Part shown: piece after piece, positions 1 through 9,728 of the stretch
Layout of the letters: each line of letters starts with the position of its first letter
Position numbering within the stretch: the stretch's first letter is position 1
Assembly (NCBI GenBank): GCA_021824565.1
Contig: JAKAKL010000083.1
Coordinates: 62,001-126,000 of the forward strand
Reading direction: 5' to 3'
Length of the DNA stretch: 64,000 nt
From: Bacteroidota bacterium
GTDB taxonomy: Bacteria > Bacteroidota > Ignavibacteria > Ignavibacteriales > Ignavibacteriaceae
Position numbers and translations under genes: made by a program
The notes under the pieces: model-generated
Databases searched by the model: none
Told to the model about the DNA's origin: nothing
Seen by the model: only the letters and a program-made list of their open reading frames with translations

Positions 1-1675
1 CGGCGAATTTATAATTACCTTTATAAATTTGAGCAATGATTCTGATTGTAGATTCCAATTCTCTTAAATTAGCACCCCAGCCAAGTGCCAGACTAAATCT
101 TTCACTAACACCTGCCGGTAATATAAATGGACCAGAAGCAAATAAGAACGCTATGTTATAATTTTGAACTAGCGGACTATCAAAAGAAGAATCGGGGCTT
201 GTGAACTGCGCATATAGACGCTGGGGCCAATGATGTCCATCGTCAAAAAATACGATGTTGTCTACCGGACCGATGCCATCACCGGCGGCTATTCTATTAA
301 ATTTAAATCCTGTTAATCCAATCATATCCGATTCATCAATGTCGGTCTTATCAAAATTAGGTTCACCTTCAGTTGGTATGCCGTCACCTTCGCCTTGATC
401 ATGGGTGCCGAAAACTCCATCAGCGCCGGTATCACAATATCGAGCAACCCAATTCATATTTTCGTCTCCGGTCCACCAGATGCCTGCAATATAAGCCGGT
501 CTTTGCGTAATTGGTCCGTAGTATGCTTCAAACTTTGGTATATTATATTTTTCAGGATGGCTTTTTATCCAATTCATAATGTTGGTCTGCCCTATAATTT
601 CTTGTCCAGGACCGCTTGTACGGCTTTCATCCGTAATACCGTCATTATCATTATCAATTCCGTCATAAGGATTTCCTGGAGTTTCAAGATATGAATAGCC
701 TAAATATCCTGTAGGACCTCTCATACCAATTCCGTGATTCTCCCAGTTATAAACAATATTAATTCCAATATCTTTAGTATAGTAGGCGCTGTTATCGTCG
801 TTTGGAATAATACCATTTGGCGCATAACCTTCGCCGCCCACCCCAGTATCATTATAAATTCCAAAAATTACATCGTTGTTATAATTTGTAGTACCTTCAT
901 TAAAAATATCGTAGTGTGAAAATATTACATTCTCAGCCTGAATATTTGACCATTGAAAATTTCTTTGCTCTACTCTTAGTGCTAAACCTCTTCTTGTTAA
1001 ATCGCGGCTGTCAGGATAGAAATCCCATGCGTCATAATATTGATCATCATAAACATAATATGTTTCTTCATCTGCAACTATCGCCTTTCCAAAATATCCA
1101 TCCCATGAACCCGGCCATCCAGGATCAGTAGGGTCATCCATCTTATCTATCCAGTAATCAGGCCATGTTCTCGGGTCGTTGCTGATAGCAGGTGCGCGTC
1201 CTACATTTATTGTAGGATCGGGTTGAAAAAATCCCACCCACTTACCGCCCCAATTATATGGAGGTCTTGGCTCATACCGCATAACTCTATTTGTATAATA
1301 AGGGCTTTGTCCTTGTCTCTCTCTGTAGCCTGTTTCCATTATATAAGCCGGGGTACCGTTTCTTTGTATAACTTTTGCAAGAACGTAAGGCGTATAACCG
1401 TCGCTGTTATTCTGCCCTGAACCTTTCGGAACTTCAATTGAATGAAAAGAAGTAACATCAACATTAATAGGATCAGGAGGATAATCTCCAACCATACCGT
1501 AGTTGTAATATACAGTTCTAATATTATTTGCATCGAGAGTTCCTTCTCGTTCGGCACCCGAAGTCCCTCTTAATGAGTCGGGCACAACCGGCAGTAGTTG
1601 AGCAAAAATTTTATTGGAGAATAAGATCAAAAAAATCACAAATAATATTATTTCTAATGAGAACAGTTTTTTCAT
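1..1675 (-). CDS. Large secreted protein, partial (3' end beyond window start); no internal stop read over about 558 codons
   Basis: Minus-strand reading from ATG at 1675: MKKLFSLEIILFVIFLILFSNKIFAQLLPVVPDSLRGTSGAEREGTLDANNIRTVYYNYGMVGDYPPDP...; signal peptide ending FAQ; stays open to base 1. Absent from the ORF track because it has no stop inside the window. Confidence 0.85.
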   Translation of the reverse strand, partial: MKKLFSLEIILFVIFLILFSNKIFAQLLPVVPDSLRGTSGAEREGTLDANNIRTVYYNYGMVGDYPPDPINVDVTSFHSIEVPKGSGQNNSDGYTPYVLAKVIQRNGTPAYIMETGYRERQGQSPYYTNRVMRYEPRPPYNWGGKWVGFFQPDPTINVGRAPAISNDPRTWPDYWIDKMDDPTDPGWPGSWDGYFGKAIVADEETYYVYDDQYYDAWDFYPDSRDLTRRGLALRVEQRNFQWSNIQAENVIFSHYDIFNEGTTNYNNDVIFGIYNDTGVGGEGYAPNGIIPNDDNSAYYTKDIGINIVYNWENHGIGMRGPTGYLGYSYLETPGNPYDGIDNDNDGITDESRTSGPGQEIIGQTNIMNWIKSHPEKYNIPKFEAYYGPITQRPAYIAGIWWTGDENMNWVARYCDTGADGVFGTHDQGEGDGIPTEGEPNFDKTDIDESDMIGLTGFKFNRIAAGDGIGPVDNIVFFDDGHHWPQRLYAQFTSPDSSFDSPLVQNYNIAFLFASGPFILPAGVSERFSLALGWGANLRELESTIRIIAQIYKGNYKFA

Positions 1676-1711
1676 ATGATTCAAATATTTTATTAGTTGA
1701 TTAACTTATCC

Positions 1712-4381
1712 TTATTTAGAATTAAAAGATATTCCTATTTCAATTCTTCTTGGTTCATAGAATCTAGACGGATTAATTAACTGTGCCATATCTTGCGCAG
1801 GCGTAAGTGAATAATCGGGACTTCCGGTACCGGCAAATATAAAACCGTTAACAAAATCTTGATTAAATAAATTATAAACATGCGCGAACACACTTAATTC
1901 AAGCGAACCTAATTTGAAAAATTTTTCAGCGCGCAGATCGACAAGAACATAGCCCGGCTTTATGCCTGAATTTGTTTCGAGATTAGCTGTAAAGCTCGCA
2001 GGACCTATTTGAGGTGTATAAGGTTCACCGCTGCCGTATTTAATAATAGTGCTGATGGAAAGCTGATCAGGCAAATAATAAATAGCCTCAAGGTTTAAAG
2101 TATGCCTTTGGTCCCAGTTAAAAGGGATATTTCGCGGTCGCGGATCTTCTCCGGCAGCAGCTCGTGTTGCGGTTTCTCTTGGATCGCTTGAATTTCCATA
2201 AGCGAATTGCAGTGTGTAATCGAGACTGGCGCTTAATGGACCTATACTTCTCTGGTCTAATGATACTGTAATGCCGTATACGTTGCCAAAGTCCACATTG
2301 GTTAATCTTGCATATGAAGCCGCAGTATATGTACTGATGAACTCAGTACCTAATAAGTCTCGTATATCTTTACTGAAAAATGTAAGCTGCGCTCCTAAGT
2401 TTTGAGTTAACGCCTGTTTCAATCCTACTTCATATTGAACCGTAAGCTGAGGCTTTAAGTCAGGATTTCCTAGGACTCCATAATCAATTCCACCTGCTTG
2501 CAATTGATCGAGCACAAGATAGTTTGAGTTATTATACAGATCGCCCAACCCGGGCATTTGATAAAAATGTCCATAAGAAAAATAAATTGAAGCCGTCGAT
2601 GTAAGCGGAAAGCTTAATCCGATCCTTGGCGCTAATGAACTTTTTATTGTAGTTCTTTTTAGATGAGATAAGGGAGAACCTTGAATTGAATTAGCTGGAT
2701 TTTGCAAATCACTCGGGACGTAAGCGTTGGCATCAAATATTTCAAATCTTAATCCGCCTCTTACTACAAGATCGCCGAGTTCTACTCTATCTTGCAAGTA
2801 AGCAACTCCCTGTCTCGGATAATATGTTTCTACTTTTGGCAGTTTAGGATCGGTGCTGTAACGCGGCAGTAAAACCTGCACGCCGTTTACAATAGTTTGG
2901 CTTAAGAACCCGGGGCTTCCAAAAGAAATTTTTGATAAGTCTCCTTCCAAACCTGCTTCAATCAAGTTAGCTCTATCAGCCTGCCAGCTGTAATCTAATT
3001 TACCAATACCTTCATCAGTCTTTTGAATAAATCTTGTAAGATCTACACCTTGAAGATAAGCGCCATATTCGTAACCGGAACCGCCATCGCTTTGCGGCAC
3101 GCCAGCCTGAAAATAGCGCGGATCGTAAACGCTCGGATATTTATAATTGCTGTAATCAAAATAGTTGTATCTAAAATTTAATTTATAAAACATCTGCTCT
3201 GTAATTGTTTGCGTAATATCTAAACCTTGTGTAATAGACATAGTTGTTTGAGTTGGAATGCCGTCAGGCAGCAATCTAAAATTATTGTCATAAGTAGTTT
3301 CGTCAAAGCTATTAAGAATGGCGACGTAACTCAATTGAATTTTAGATAATGATCTGTTTGATATTTTAAATTGACCGCTCCACTCATGATGAGTCTGCAT
3401 CGGTACTAATTTATTATCGCCGGTCGGTCTAAAAATCTTTTTTTCAAAATTGCTTGTGTCGGTAGGTAGGAATTTTCTATCGCCAAACAGCCAGCCATCA
3501 TTTAAGTATCTTCTTGCGCTTATGAAGAAAGTTGTTTTGTTAAAATAAGCCGGTCCGCTTAATGTTAATTGATAATTCTGAATTTGTGTTGGTCGAACTT
3601 TATTTAAGTATGGGTATCTTGTCCCATCGGTAGTATAATAATCGCCATAATAAACTTCCCCCGAATACTGGAAATCTTCTGTTCCTGAACGCAAAACCGC
3701 ATTGACCACTCCGCTCATTGCCTGACCATACTTCGCATCAAATGTTCCGCTGATAACCTGAACTTCCTGCAAAACGGATTTATCAAGTTGTAGTGTAGAT
3801 GAATTATCATATGGATTATTAACCGTGACGCCGTCGACTTGATATTGAACTTCGCCTATTCTGCCGCCTCGAAAATGCCCGTCCACTACTCCGGCTTGAA
3901 GATTTACAATATCATTTAAACTTTGGACAGGAAGATTTTGAATTTCTTCTTTACTTACCGAAACCACTGAGCTTGTTTGATTAAATTCTACAATAGGTTT
4001 TTTTGCTACGACAGTTATTGTTTTGCTCTCTATAGTTTTTTCATTCAGCGTAACATTTATCTCTGTAGTTTGATCCGGTATTATTCTTATATCCTTCACG
4101 ATTTGGGTTTGATAGCCTACATATCTATACTCAGCACTGTAAGTTCCTGTTCTGATATTTAAAATAACATAATAGCCGTCGAGGTCAGCCGTCGTACCAA
4201 TAGAAGTTCCTTGTATTAGAATATTAGCGCCAACTAACGGCTCGCCCTTGGAATCTACAATTCTCCCTTTTAGCTTGCCAGTTGTTTGAGGAAAAATCGA
4301 ATACCATGATAAAAGAACTAAAGCAAAAATTTTAAAGATTGAGTAAAAGACTTTTATTTTTTCGCGCTCCTTATCAAACAT
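1712..4381 (-). CDS. TonB-dependent receptor with N-terminal CarboxypepD_reg-like domain
   Basis: 889 aa; GKLKGRIVDSKGEPLVGANILIQGTSIGTTADLDGYY, plug-like region QYQVDGVTVNN, C-terminal beta-barrel. Confidence 0.93.
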   Translation of the reverse strand: MFDKEREKIKVFYSIFKIFALVLLSWYSIFPQTTGKLKGRIVDSKGEPLVGANILIQGTSIGTTADLDGYYVILNIRTGTYSAEYRYVGYQTQIVKDIRIIPDQTTEINVTLNEKTIESKTITVVAKKPIVEFNQTSSVVSVSKEEIQNLPVQSLNDIVNLQAGVVDGHFRGGRIGEVQYQVDGVTVNNPYDNSSTLQLDKSVLQEVQVISGTFDAKYGQAMSGVVNAVLRSGTEDFQYSGEVYYGDYYTTDGTRYPYLNKVRPTQIQNYQLTLSGPAYFNKTTFFISARRYLNDGWLFGDRKFLPTDTSNFEKKIFRPTGDNKLVPMQTHHEWSGQFKISNRSLSKIQLSYVAILNSFDETTYDNNFRLLPDGIPTQTTMSITQGLDITQTITEQMFYKLNFRYNYFDYSNYKYPSVYDPRYFQAGVPQSDGGSGYEYGAYLQGVDLTRFIQKTDEGIGKLDYSWQADRANLIEAGLEGDLSKISFGSPGFLSQTIVNGVQVLLPRYSTDPKLPKVETYYPRQGVAYLQDRVELGDLVVRGGLRFEIFDANAYVPSDLQNPANSIQGSPLSHLKRTTIKSSLAPRIGLSFPLTSTASIYFSYGHFYQMPGLGDLYNNSNYLVLDQLQAGGIDYGVLGNPDLKPQLTVQYEVGLKQALTQNLGAQLTFFSKDIRDLLGTEFISTYTAASYARLTNVDFGNVYGITVSLDQRSIGPLSASLDYTLQFAYGNSSDPRETATRAAAGEDPRPRNIPFNWDQRHTLNLEAIYYLPDQLSISTIIKYGSGEPYTPQIGPASFTANLETNSGIKPGYVLVDLRAEKFFKLGSLELSVFAHVYNLFNQDFVNGFIFAGTGSPDYSLTPAQDMAQLINPSRFYEPRRIEIGISFNSK

Positions 4382-4413
4382 AATTTATTCCAGAAAAAAT
4401 TTATAATAATAAA

Positions 4414-4447
4414 GTGAGGCTCATCCTAATTCCAGGATGAGTCTCAC
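4414..4447 (-). terminator. Stem-loop between CBM9-like gene and TonB receptor gene
   Basis: GTGAGGCTCATCCT-aattcc-AGGATGAGTCTCAC, 14-bp stem with one G.T; T-rich on the minus-strand 3' side. Confidence 0.7.
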
Positions 4448-4463
4448 AACTTTCAAGCAAATG

Positions 4464-6386
4464 TTACTTAAGCAAAAGCATTTTTGCAGTTTTGCTAAGG
4501 TAATTCTGACCGTTATTTGATGTCTTTAAAGATAGTCTATAGAAATAAACACCGGAAGCCAATCTGTTAGCATTGAAATTATATACGTGAATTCCAGATG
4601 TTTGATGATATAGATTTACTTTTGAAACCAGCTGACCGAGAGTGTTGTATATTGATAATTCAACTTCTCCGGTTTTTGGTATTGAATAACTAATAGTAGT
4701 AGATGGATTGAATGGGTTTGGATAATTACCATACACTATCAAATTATCCGGAATGATTTTATTATTACCAGAGTTAACAGCAGTTAATACATTCGGATCC
4801 ATATACATCCATGCAGTTGGTCCTGCACCTTTATTTTCTTTAAAGAACCATGTACGAGTGCCGTAGTCATTAGCAGGATTATCAAAAACGTCTGCGTCAA
4901 GGACATCAACACCGCCGAATAATAAATGATCTCCTAATCCGTTTGGATAGCCAAGTTTTGAAAGATCAATTTTTAATTCTACCGTATAGCCGGTATCAAT
5001 ATCGGTATTGTTATTAACCGTGCCGTGTACCTGCATACCTAAGGTTGCAATACCTTGCTTTACAAGCGTATCAAGATCTTCATCAGCTTGCGGGTTGCCG
5101 CTCGAATCAAAATCAGCTAATAAATTTAAGAACTGCATAACATGATCCGAGTTAATTGAATCTCTCAATCCAAGAACAAAACGAACGCCGTCCTTTTGAT
5201 CTTGATTTGTGGCGCCGCCTTCAATTAATTGATCGGCTACGTTCGCACCTAAATATAAATAATTGCCCTTAAAAAACATTTTAATAGTAGCATCTGCCGG
5301 GTCCAATACCTGTGGAAGCGGTGTAGTTTGAGGGTTAGAAGTACTTACTTCATACCATGCGCTCATTTTACCACCAAGACCCGGGTAACTTCTCATATTA
5401 GTCGTGTCGCCGTATTTAATTTTAAATGAGTATGCACCGTTCCATACGGCTTCGTTTAAGTTACCGTCAATAACCGGGTCCGGTTCGTTTTGACCATTCG
5501 GAACCACAGCATCAGGCGGAATTTCAGGAGCAGGTCCTGAATTAACTGTAACATCCGGGCGAATATAAATTCTGCCGGCGTTTTCACCCTGGTCGCTCCA
5601 GGGATGCTGCCACCAGGCTTTGCCAACAGTTCTTCTTGCGGGATCGGGCTGCCAATACCAATCAACGTCAACTATTTGAATGTTTGTACCGACAATATCG
5701 CCATTAGTTTGATTTGTATTGTAACCTAAAGAGTCAAGATTAATTTCCATTTCAAAAATATAACCGGTATCCGGTGAACTATCATCATTGGAAGTACCTT
5801 GAATCGTATATCCCATATTCCAGCCCATAGCTTTAATAGCCGAGTCGGTCAACTGATCTTGGTATGGACCCATGTAACCATATCTTGGTCCAGCACCTTT
5901 GCCTCTGCCGCCTGTATAGCTTGTTGAAGTATCTGTGAATAAAAATGATGGGAATATTTCTTTACGTCCCACTGGGATAGATCGAACATCTTTAACATTC
6001 ATCAAAACACCATCCCACCATGCGGGACCAGGCCAATCATGTCCGCCGATAGAAGAATCGGGAATAATGAAAGCAATGTAAAGATTATTATTTTGTGCAA
6101 GGAACTTAACTGTTGCACGGAGAGTATCATAATAACCATCCGGATTAGAATAACCATCCGTATTCCATCCGCTGGTTGGTAAGCCCGAGCTGACACCATA
6201 AGTAATATGAATAGAGTCAGCGAGCGCCCAAGAAGCTTCGTTAAGCTTGCCGTCCAAGACAATCGGCTCGGTTGTTTCTCTCGCCCAAACCGCATCCTGT
6301 CTTTTAGGAGCTTGCGCTTCCGTTAGAGGAGATAGGAAAGGAATCAATAGAACCAAAATGAACAAGTACCGTGTAAGATTGAACAT
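4464..6386 (-). CDS. Secreted protein with two CBM9-like modules and a T9SS type A C-terminal sorting domain
   Basis: 640 aa; signal peptide; two repeats of the type 'PIVLDGKLNEASWALAD' / 'PVIDGNLNEAVWNGAYSFKIKYGD'; C-term NYPNPFNPSTTISYSIPKTGEVELSIYNTLGQLV. Confidence 0.87.
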   Translation of the reverse strand: MFNLTRYLFILVLLIPFLSPLTEAQAPKRQDAVWARETTEPIVLDGKLNEASWALADSIHITYGVSSGLPTSGWNTDGYSNPDGYYDTLRATVKFLAQNNNLYIAFIIPDSSIGGHDWPGPAWWDGVLMNVKDVRSIPVGRKEIFPSFLFTDTSTSYTGGRGKGAGPRYGYMGPYQDQLTDSAIKAMGWNMGYTIQGTSNDDSSPDTGYIFEMEINLDSLGYNTNQTNGDIVGTNIQIVDVDWYWQPDPARRTVGKAWWQHPWSDQGENAGRIYIRPDVTVNSGPAPEIPPDAVVPNGQNEPDPVIDGNLNEAVWNGAYSFKIKYGDTTNMRSYPGLGGKMSAWYEVSTSNPQTTPLPQVLDPADATIKMFFKGNYLYLGANVADQLIEGGATNQDQKDGVRFVLGLRDSINSDHVMQFLNLLADFDSSGNPQADEDLDTLVKQGIATLGMQVHGTVNNNTDIDTGYTVELKIDLSKLGYPNGLGDHLLFGGVDVLDADVFDNPANDYGTRTWFFKENKGAGPTAWMYMDPNVLTAVNSGNNKIIPDNLIVYGNYPNPFNPSTTISYSIPKTGEVELSIYNTLGQLVSKVNLYHQTSGIHVYNFNANRLASGVYFYRLSLKTSNNGQNYLSKTAKMLLLK

Positions 6387-6457
6387 ATGTCCTCCTGATC
6401 GATTAGTTTATGTATTTATTTAGTTAGTTAATTAAGTGTTAAGAGAAATTTTATTAA

Positions 6458-7468
6458 TCATATTTTTTTGCACCCGCATGATTCGCCAACGACTAACTTA
6501 GTTGGAAGAATTTCAACATACGGTTTGTTGTTTTTACTTTGCATGATTTTCAACAAATAATTCACTGCTCTGCTGCCTAAGTCGGAGATTGGAACATGAA
6601 CTGTTGTTATTCTTGGAATCAAAAACTGGCTCAGGTAAATATCATCAAAGCCGACAACGGCAACGTCTCCTGGAATATTAACGCCCATTTCCTCAGCGGC
6701 TTGATATGCGCCAATAGCCATCATATCATTCGCTATAAAAATTGCATCAGGTCTTTGTTTATGTCTAAATATTTTCTTAAAGCCTTCGTATCCGCCTTCA
6801 ACCAAAAAATTCCCCGGGAGGATCAAATCAGGAATAATATTGTGCCCATAAATAGTCAGAGCTTTATAATAGCCTTTTGTTCTTTCTATTGCATCGTAGT
6901 TATCATCCGGACCTTTGATCAGTCCAATTTTTTTGTATTTGTGTTCCAGAATTAAATGTTCGACAATACCAAAAGCCCCTTCGTAATTATTTATCTTAAA
7001 GTTCACAATGTTTTTCAATTCGTCCCCGGCATTAATAAACACAATTGGTCTTTTGCTCTTTTTAATTATTTTCGCAACCATCTCATCAATTTGTGAAGCC
7101 ATTAAGATAACGCCGTCTACTCTGCCGCTGCCCATGAATTCTACCAAAGTTTCCAAAAAATTTCTTTTGCTGTGCGAACTTGATACGATAACAAATCTAT
7201 TTTGTTTATATGCTTCTTCATCAATGCCGTGAATAATGTCCATAAAGAATTCCCCAAATAAATCCGGTAATATAACGCCGATAGTATCGGTTGATTGTTT
7301 AGAAAGGCTTCGCGCAATAGGATTCGGGATATAATTAAGCTCATCGGCTATTTTCAGTATTTTTTGTTTCGTAGAAGATTTTACAGCCTCACCGTTGCTG
7401 TAAACTCTAGAAACAGTTGCCGTTGAATAACCTGATCTTTTAGCTACTTCCTTAATATCAACTTTCAT
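6458..7468 (-). CDS. LacI family transcriptional regulator
   Basis: MKVDIKEVAKRSGYSTATVSRVYSNGEAVKSSTKQKILKIADELNYIPNPIARSLSKQSTDTIGVILPD; start trimmed from 7495 to the ATG preceding the HTH. Confidence 0.95.
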   Translation of the reverse strand: MKVDIKEVAKRSGYSTATVSRVYSNGEAVKSSTKQKILKIADELNYIPNPIARSLSKQSTDTIGVILPDLFGEFFMDIIHGIDEEAYKQNRFVIVSSSHSKRNFLETLVEFMGSGRVDGVILMASQIDEMVAKIIKKSKRPIVFINAGDELKNIVNFKINNYEGAFGIVEHLILEHKYKKIGLIKGPDDNYDAIERTKGYYKALTIYGHNIIPDLILPGNFLVEGGYEGFKKIFRHKQRPDAIFIANDMMAIGAYQAAEEMGVNIPGDVAVVGFDDIYLSQFLIPRITTVHVPISDLGSRAVNYLLKIMQSKNNKPYVEILPTKLVVGESCGCKKI

Positions 7469-7506
7469 CTTTGGTCTTAAAGCAAAATTAAACAAGAAAA
7501 CAGTTT

Positions 7507-7520
7507 TGTAAACGTTTACA
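7507..7520. promoter_or_regulatory. Putative LacI-family operator 1 (perfect palindrome)
   Basis: TGTAAACGTTTACA upstream of the LacI gene. Confidence 0.8.
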
Positions 7521-7617
7521 TTCTTGATCTAAAAAAATTTCTCCATCATTTAATTTATTGTTAGCAACAAGAATTTTTTAGTTTAGCAACAGAATAAACT
7601 AGAGAAAAGAAAAAATA

Positions 7618-7631
7618 TGTAAACGTTTACA
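7618..7631. promoter_or_regulatory. Putative LacI-family operator 2 (perfect palindrome)
   Basis: Second identical TGTAAACGTTTACA, 111 bp from the first. Confidence 0.8.
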
Positions 7632-7763
7632 TTTGAAACTAATAAATGAAATTCAATTTGTCAAGTAAAATCTTCACAAAAGGGGAAAAAAATCTAAGAG
7701 TAAAAATTTCTTAAGAAAATGGTTATTAAGTTGAATTGTTAATAAGAGCCGGGATAACAAAAG

Positions 7764-9725
7764 TTATTTTTCCAGGACTTGTGCAAGCCCCTGCGGCAAG
7801 ACATAGCCGGGTAAATCTTTTTTAATTTTTTTTATATAGATTTTCGCGCGGTCTAATTTATCGAATTGCATTTCATACAAAGCTCGGCGTGCAAGCATTG
7901 AGCCGACAAAGTTTTGAATATTGTTGGTGTATGTTGTCCCCGCAGCGGGAAAACTTATTTTGAAATTAGGATCAGCTGCAGGGACATAAGCATTTCCTTT
8001 TACGACTTTAAATAATAATAAATCCGGGACAAGAGTATATCCTTCGGGGAGAGTAAATTCACCGCGCTGCATCTCGTTTTCAAACAATTCAGGCGCAACA
8101 TAAAAACTACGTTTGGCAATATTGGTTGCCACTAGATCGGTCATTATTTTTCTGTAAGTATATTCCAATAAGTTAGGATCGAATTTGCCCTTGCTTTCAA
8201 ATGGAGCTACTGCATGAAGGAAATCGTTAACATCCTCCTTCATGCCGCTTAATAAAGCGGGATGGACAGTGTTAAGCTGATGATAATACCATGATCGTCT
8301 TAAAAGTTCTTTATCAACTACCGAAACGTCGCGTCTGTAATTTTCAACTAACTGGAAATAACACGAAGGCGAAACAAGGTAATCCCACTCGTAGGTAAAA
8401 ATAATAGAGTGTTTATCGACGCTTCCCAAAACTGCTTTTGTATAATCCTCAAAAGTATAGACATCACTTTGATTGACAGCTTCATAATTAAAATACGCTT
8501 CGACAATAATAAAAACCGCGATAAGAAGCGAAGGTGTTAAATACGGATGCTTTTTAATTTTTTTTAAATAAGAAAGCAGTTGCAAAGAACCGAAGACTGA
8601 AAAAAATCCGAGTGAGACATATGCTAAAAGGAAATAAGAATCTATGTCATGAATATTATAATTAATTGAATATCCGATGGTAAACAAGAAAGTAATTAAT
8701 AAGAAGATGAAAATTTTTCTTGCAATGAAAAAAGACGTAACCATTCCAACACCGGCAATAAACAAGCTTGCTAAGAATTCGCTTGGAATATTTGAGATAA
8801 AGTAGTTGAGCTGCTTTTCTGCCGAGTCGAAAGAACTGAAAAGCCAGACCTGGTATTGCTCACCGGAAACATGCCGGAATATTTTTGCAAGAGTTGTCGG
8901 GCTGCCCCAATCCATTACAGGGTTCTGCGAAGCCCGTATCGGCAGGTAAGAATAAATTAGAACAAGTACAGGAATAAAGATCGTCAGCATTAAAATAACT
9001 CTGATAAAACTTTTCTTATTAAAGCCGAACTTATCAAAGTATAAAAAAGCTACGCCAGGCAAAATGAAAAGCGTTGTCATGTGGTTTGAAAATCCGAGAG
9101 CCAAGGTAAAGGCAAAGACGAGCCAAGAGTTTAAATATTTTATTTTTTCAATGTTTTCGTTAGCGATAAACGCTTTTAATAAAAATAAAATTACAAGATT
9201 TATTAAGAAAAGCTGGAGAGAATAAACTTCAACAGAAGTGCCCTGCATCCAGTAAGTTTTATCAAAAGCCAGTATTAATCCTCCGAAGACAGCAGCTAAT
9301 ATTTTTTTATCATCAGGAATTATTTCGGTAATTGTTTTAGCCGGTTTGGCTGCATTTTCTTTTGATTTTTTCCCCTTCACTTTCTTAGGAGCTACTAATT
9401 TTTTTTTATTCTTAAATACATCAATATTATCTAACACTATTTTCGAAGAATAAACAAATACCATTATTCCAAGACTGCACCAAACCGCAGTAAGCAGATT
9501 CAACTGGTAAATTTTAGAAAAGCCAAACGGAATAAGCGAGAATAGATATCCAAGCATTGTAAACAGCGGGTAGCCGGTGGGATGGGCTATGCCGAGTGTA
9601 GTCTGCACGGTTGCAAGCTCTCCGGCATCAATTTCAACTACAGAAGGAGCAAGGGTAGTTAAATACACCATGAATACAAAAAGCCCGGTTAGAACAGCGT
9701 AATACTTTCTTAAAAATTTCAGCAA
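7764..9725 (-). CDS. DUF2723 family integral membrane protein (putative glycosyltransferase)
   Basis: 653 aa; YLTTLAPSVVEIDAGELATVQTTLGIAHPTGYPLFTMLGYLFSLIPFG is the typical DUF2723 N-terminus; multiple TM segments. Confidence 0.88.
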   Translation of the reverse strand: MLKFLRKYYAVLTGLFVFMVYLTTLAPSVVEIDAGELATVQTTLGIAHPTGYPLFTMLGYLFSLIPFGFSKIYQLNLLTAVWCSLGIMVFVYSSKIVLDNIDVFKNKKKLVAPKKVKGKKSKENAAKPAKTITEIIPDDKKILAAVFGGLILAFDKTYWMQGTSVEVYSLQLFLINLVILFLLKAFIANENIEKIKYLNSWLVFAFTLALGFSNHMTTLFILPGVAFLYFDKFGFNKKSFIRVILMLTIFIPVLVLIYSYLPIRASQNPVMDWGSPTTLAKIFRHVSGEQYQVWLFSSFDSAEKQLNYFISNIPSEFLASLFIAGVGMVTSFFIARKIFIFLLITFLFTIGYSINYNIHDIDSYFLLAYVSLGFFSVFGSLQLLSYLKKIKKHPYLTPSLLIAVFIIVEAYFNYEAVNQSDVYTFEDYTKAVLGSVDKHSIIFTYEWDYLVSPSCYFQLVENYRRDVSVVDKELLRRSWYYHQLNTVHPALLSGMKEDVNDFLHAVAPFESKGKFDPNLLEYTYRKIMTDLVATNIAKRSFYVAPELFENEMQRGEFTLPEGYTLVPDLLLFKVVKGNAYVPAADPNFKISFPAAGTTYTNNIQNFVGSMLARRALYEMQFDKLDRAKIYIKKIKKDLPGYVLPQGLAQVLEK

Positions 9726-9728
9726 TTA

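Noticed and set aside
395-1420. Plus-strand ORFs at 395-694, 734-919, 916-1131 and 1223-1420
   Set aside because: Antisense to a long minus-strand frame with a clear signal peptide and protein-like composition; compositionally poor and no recognisable domains.
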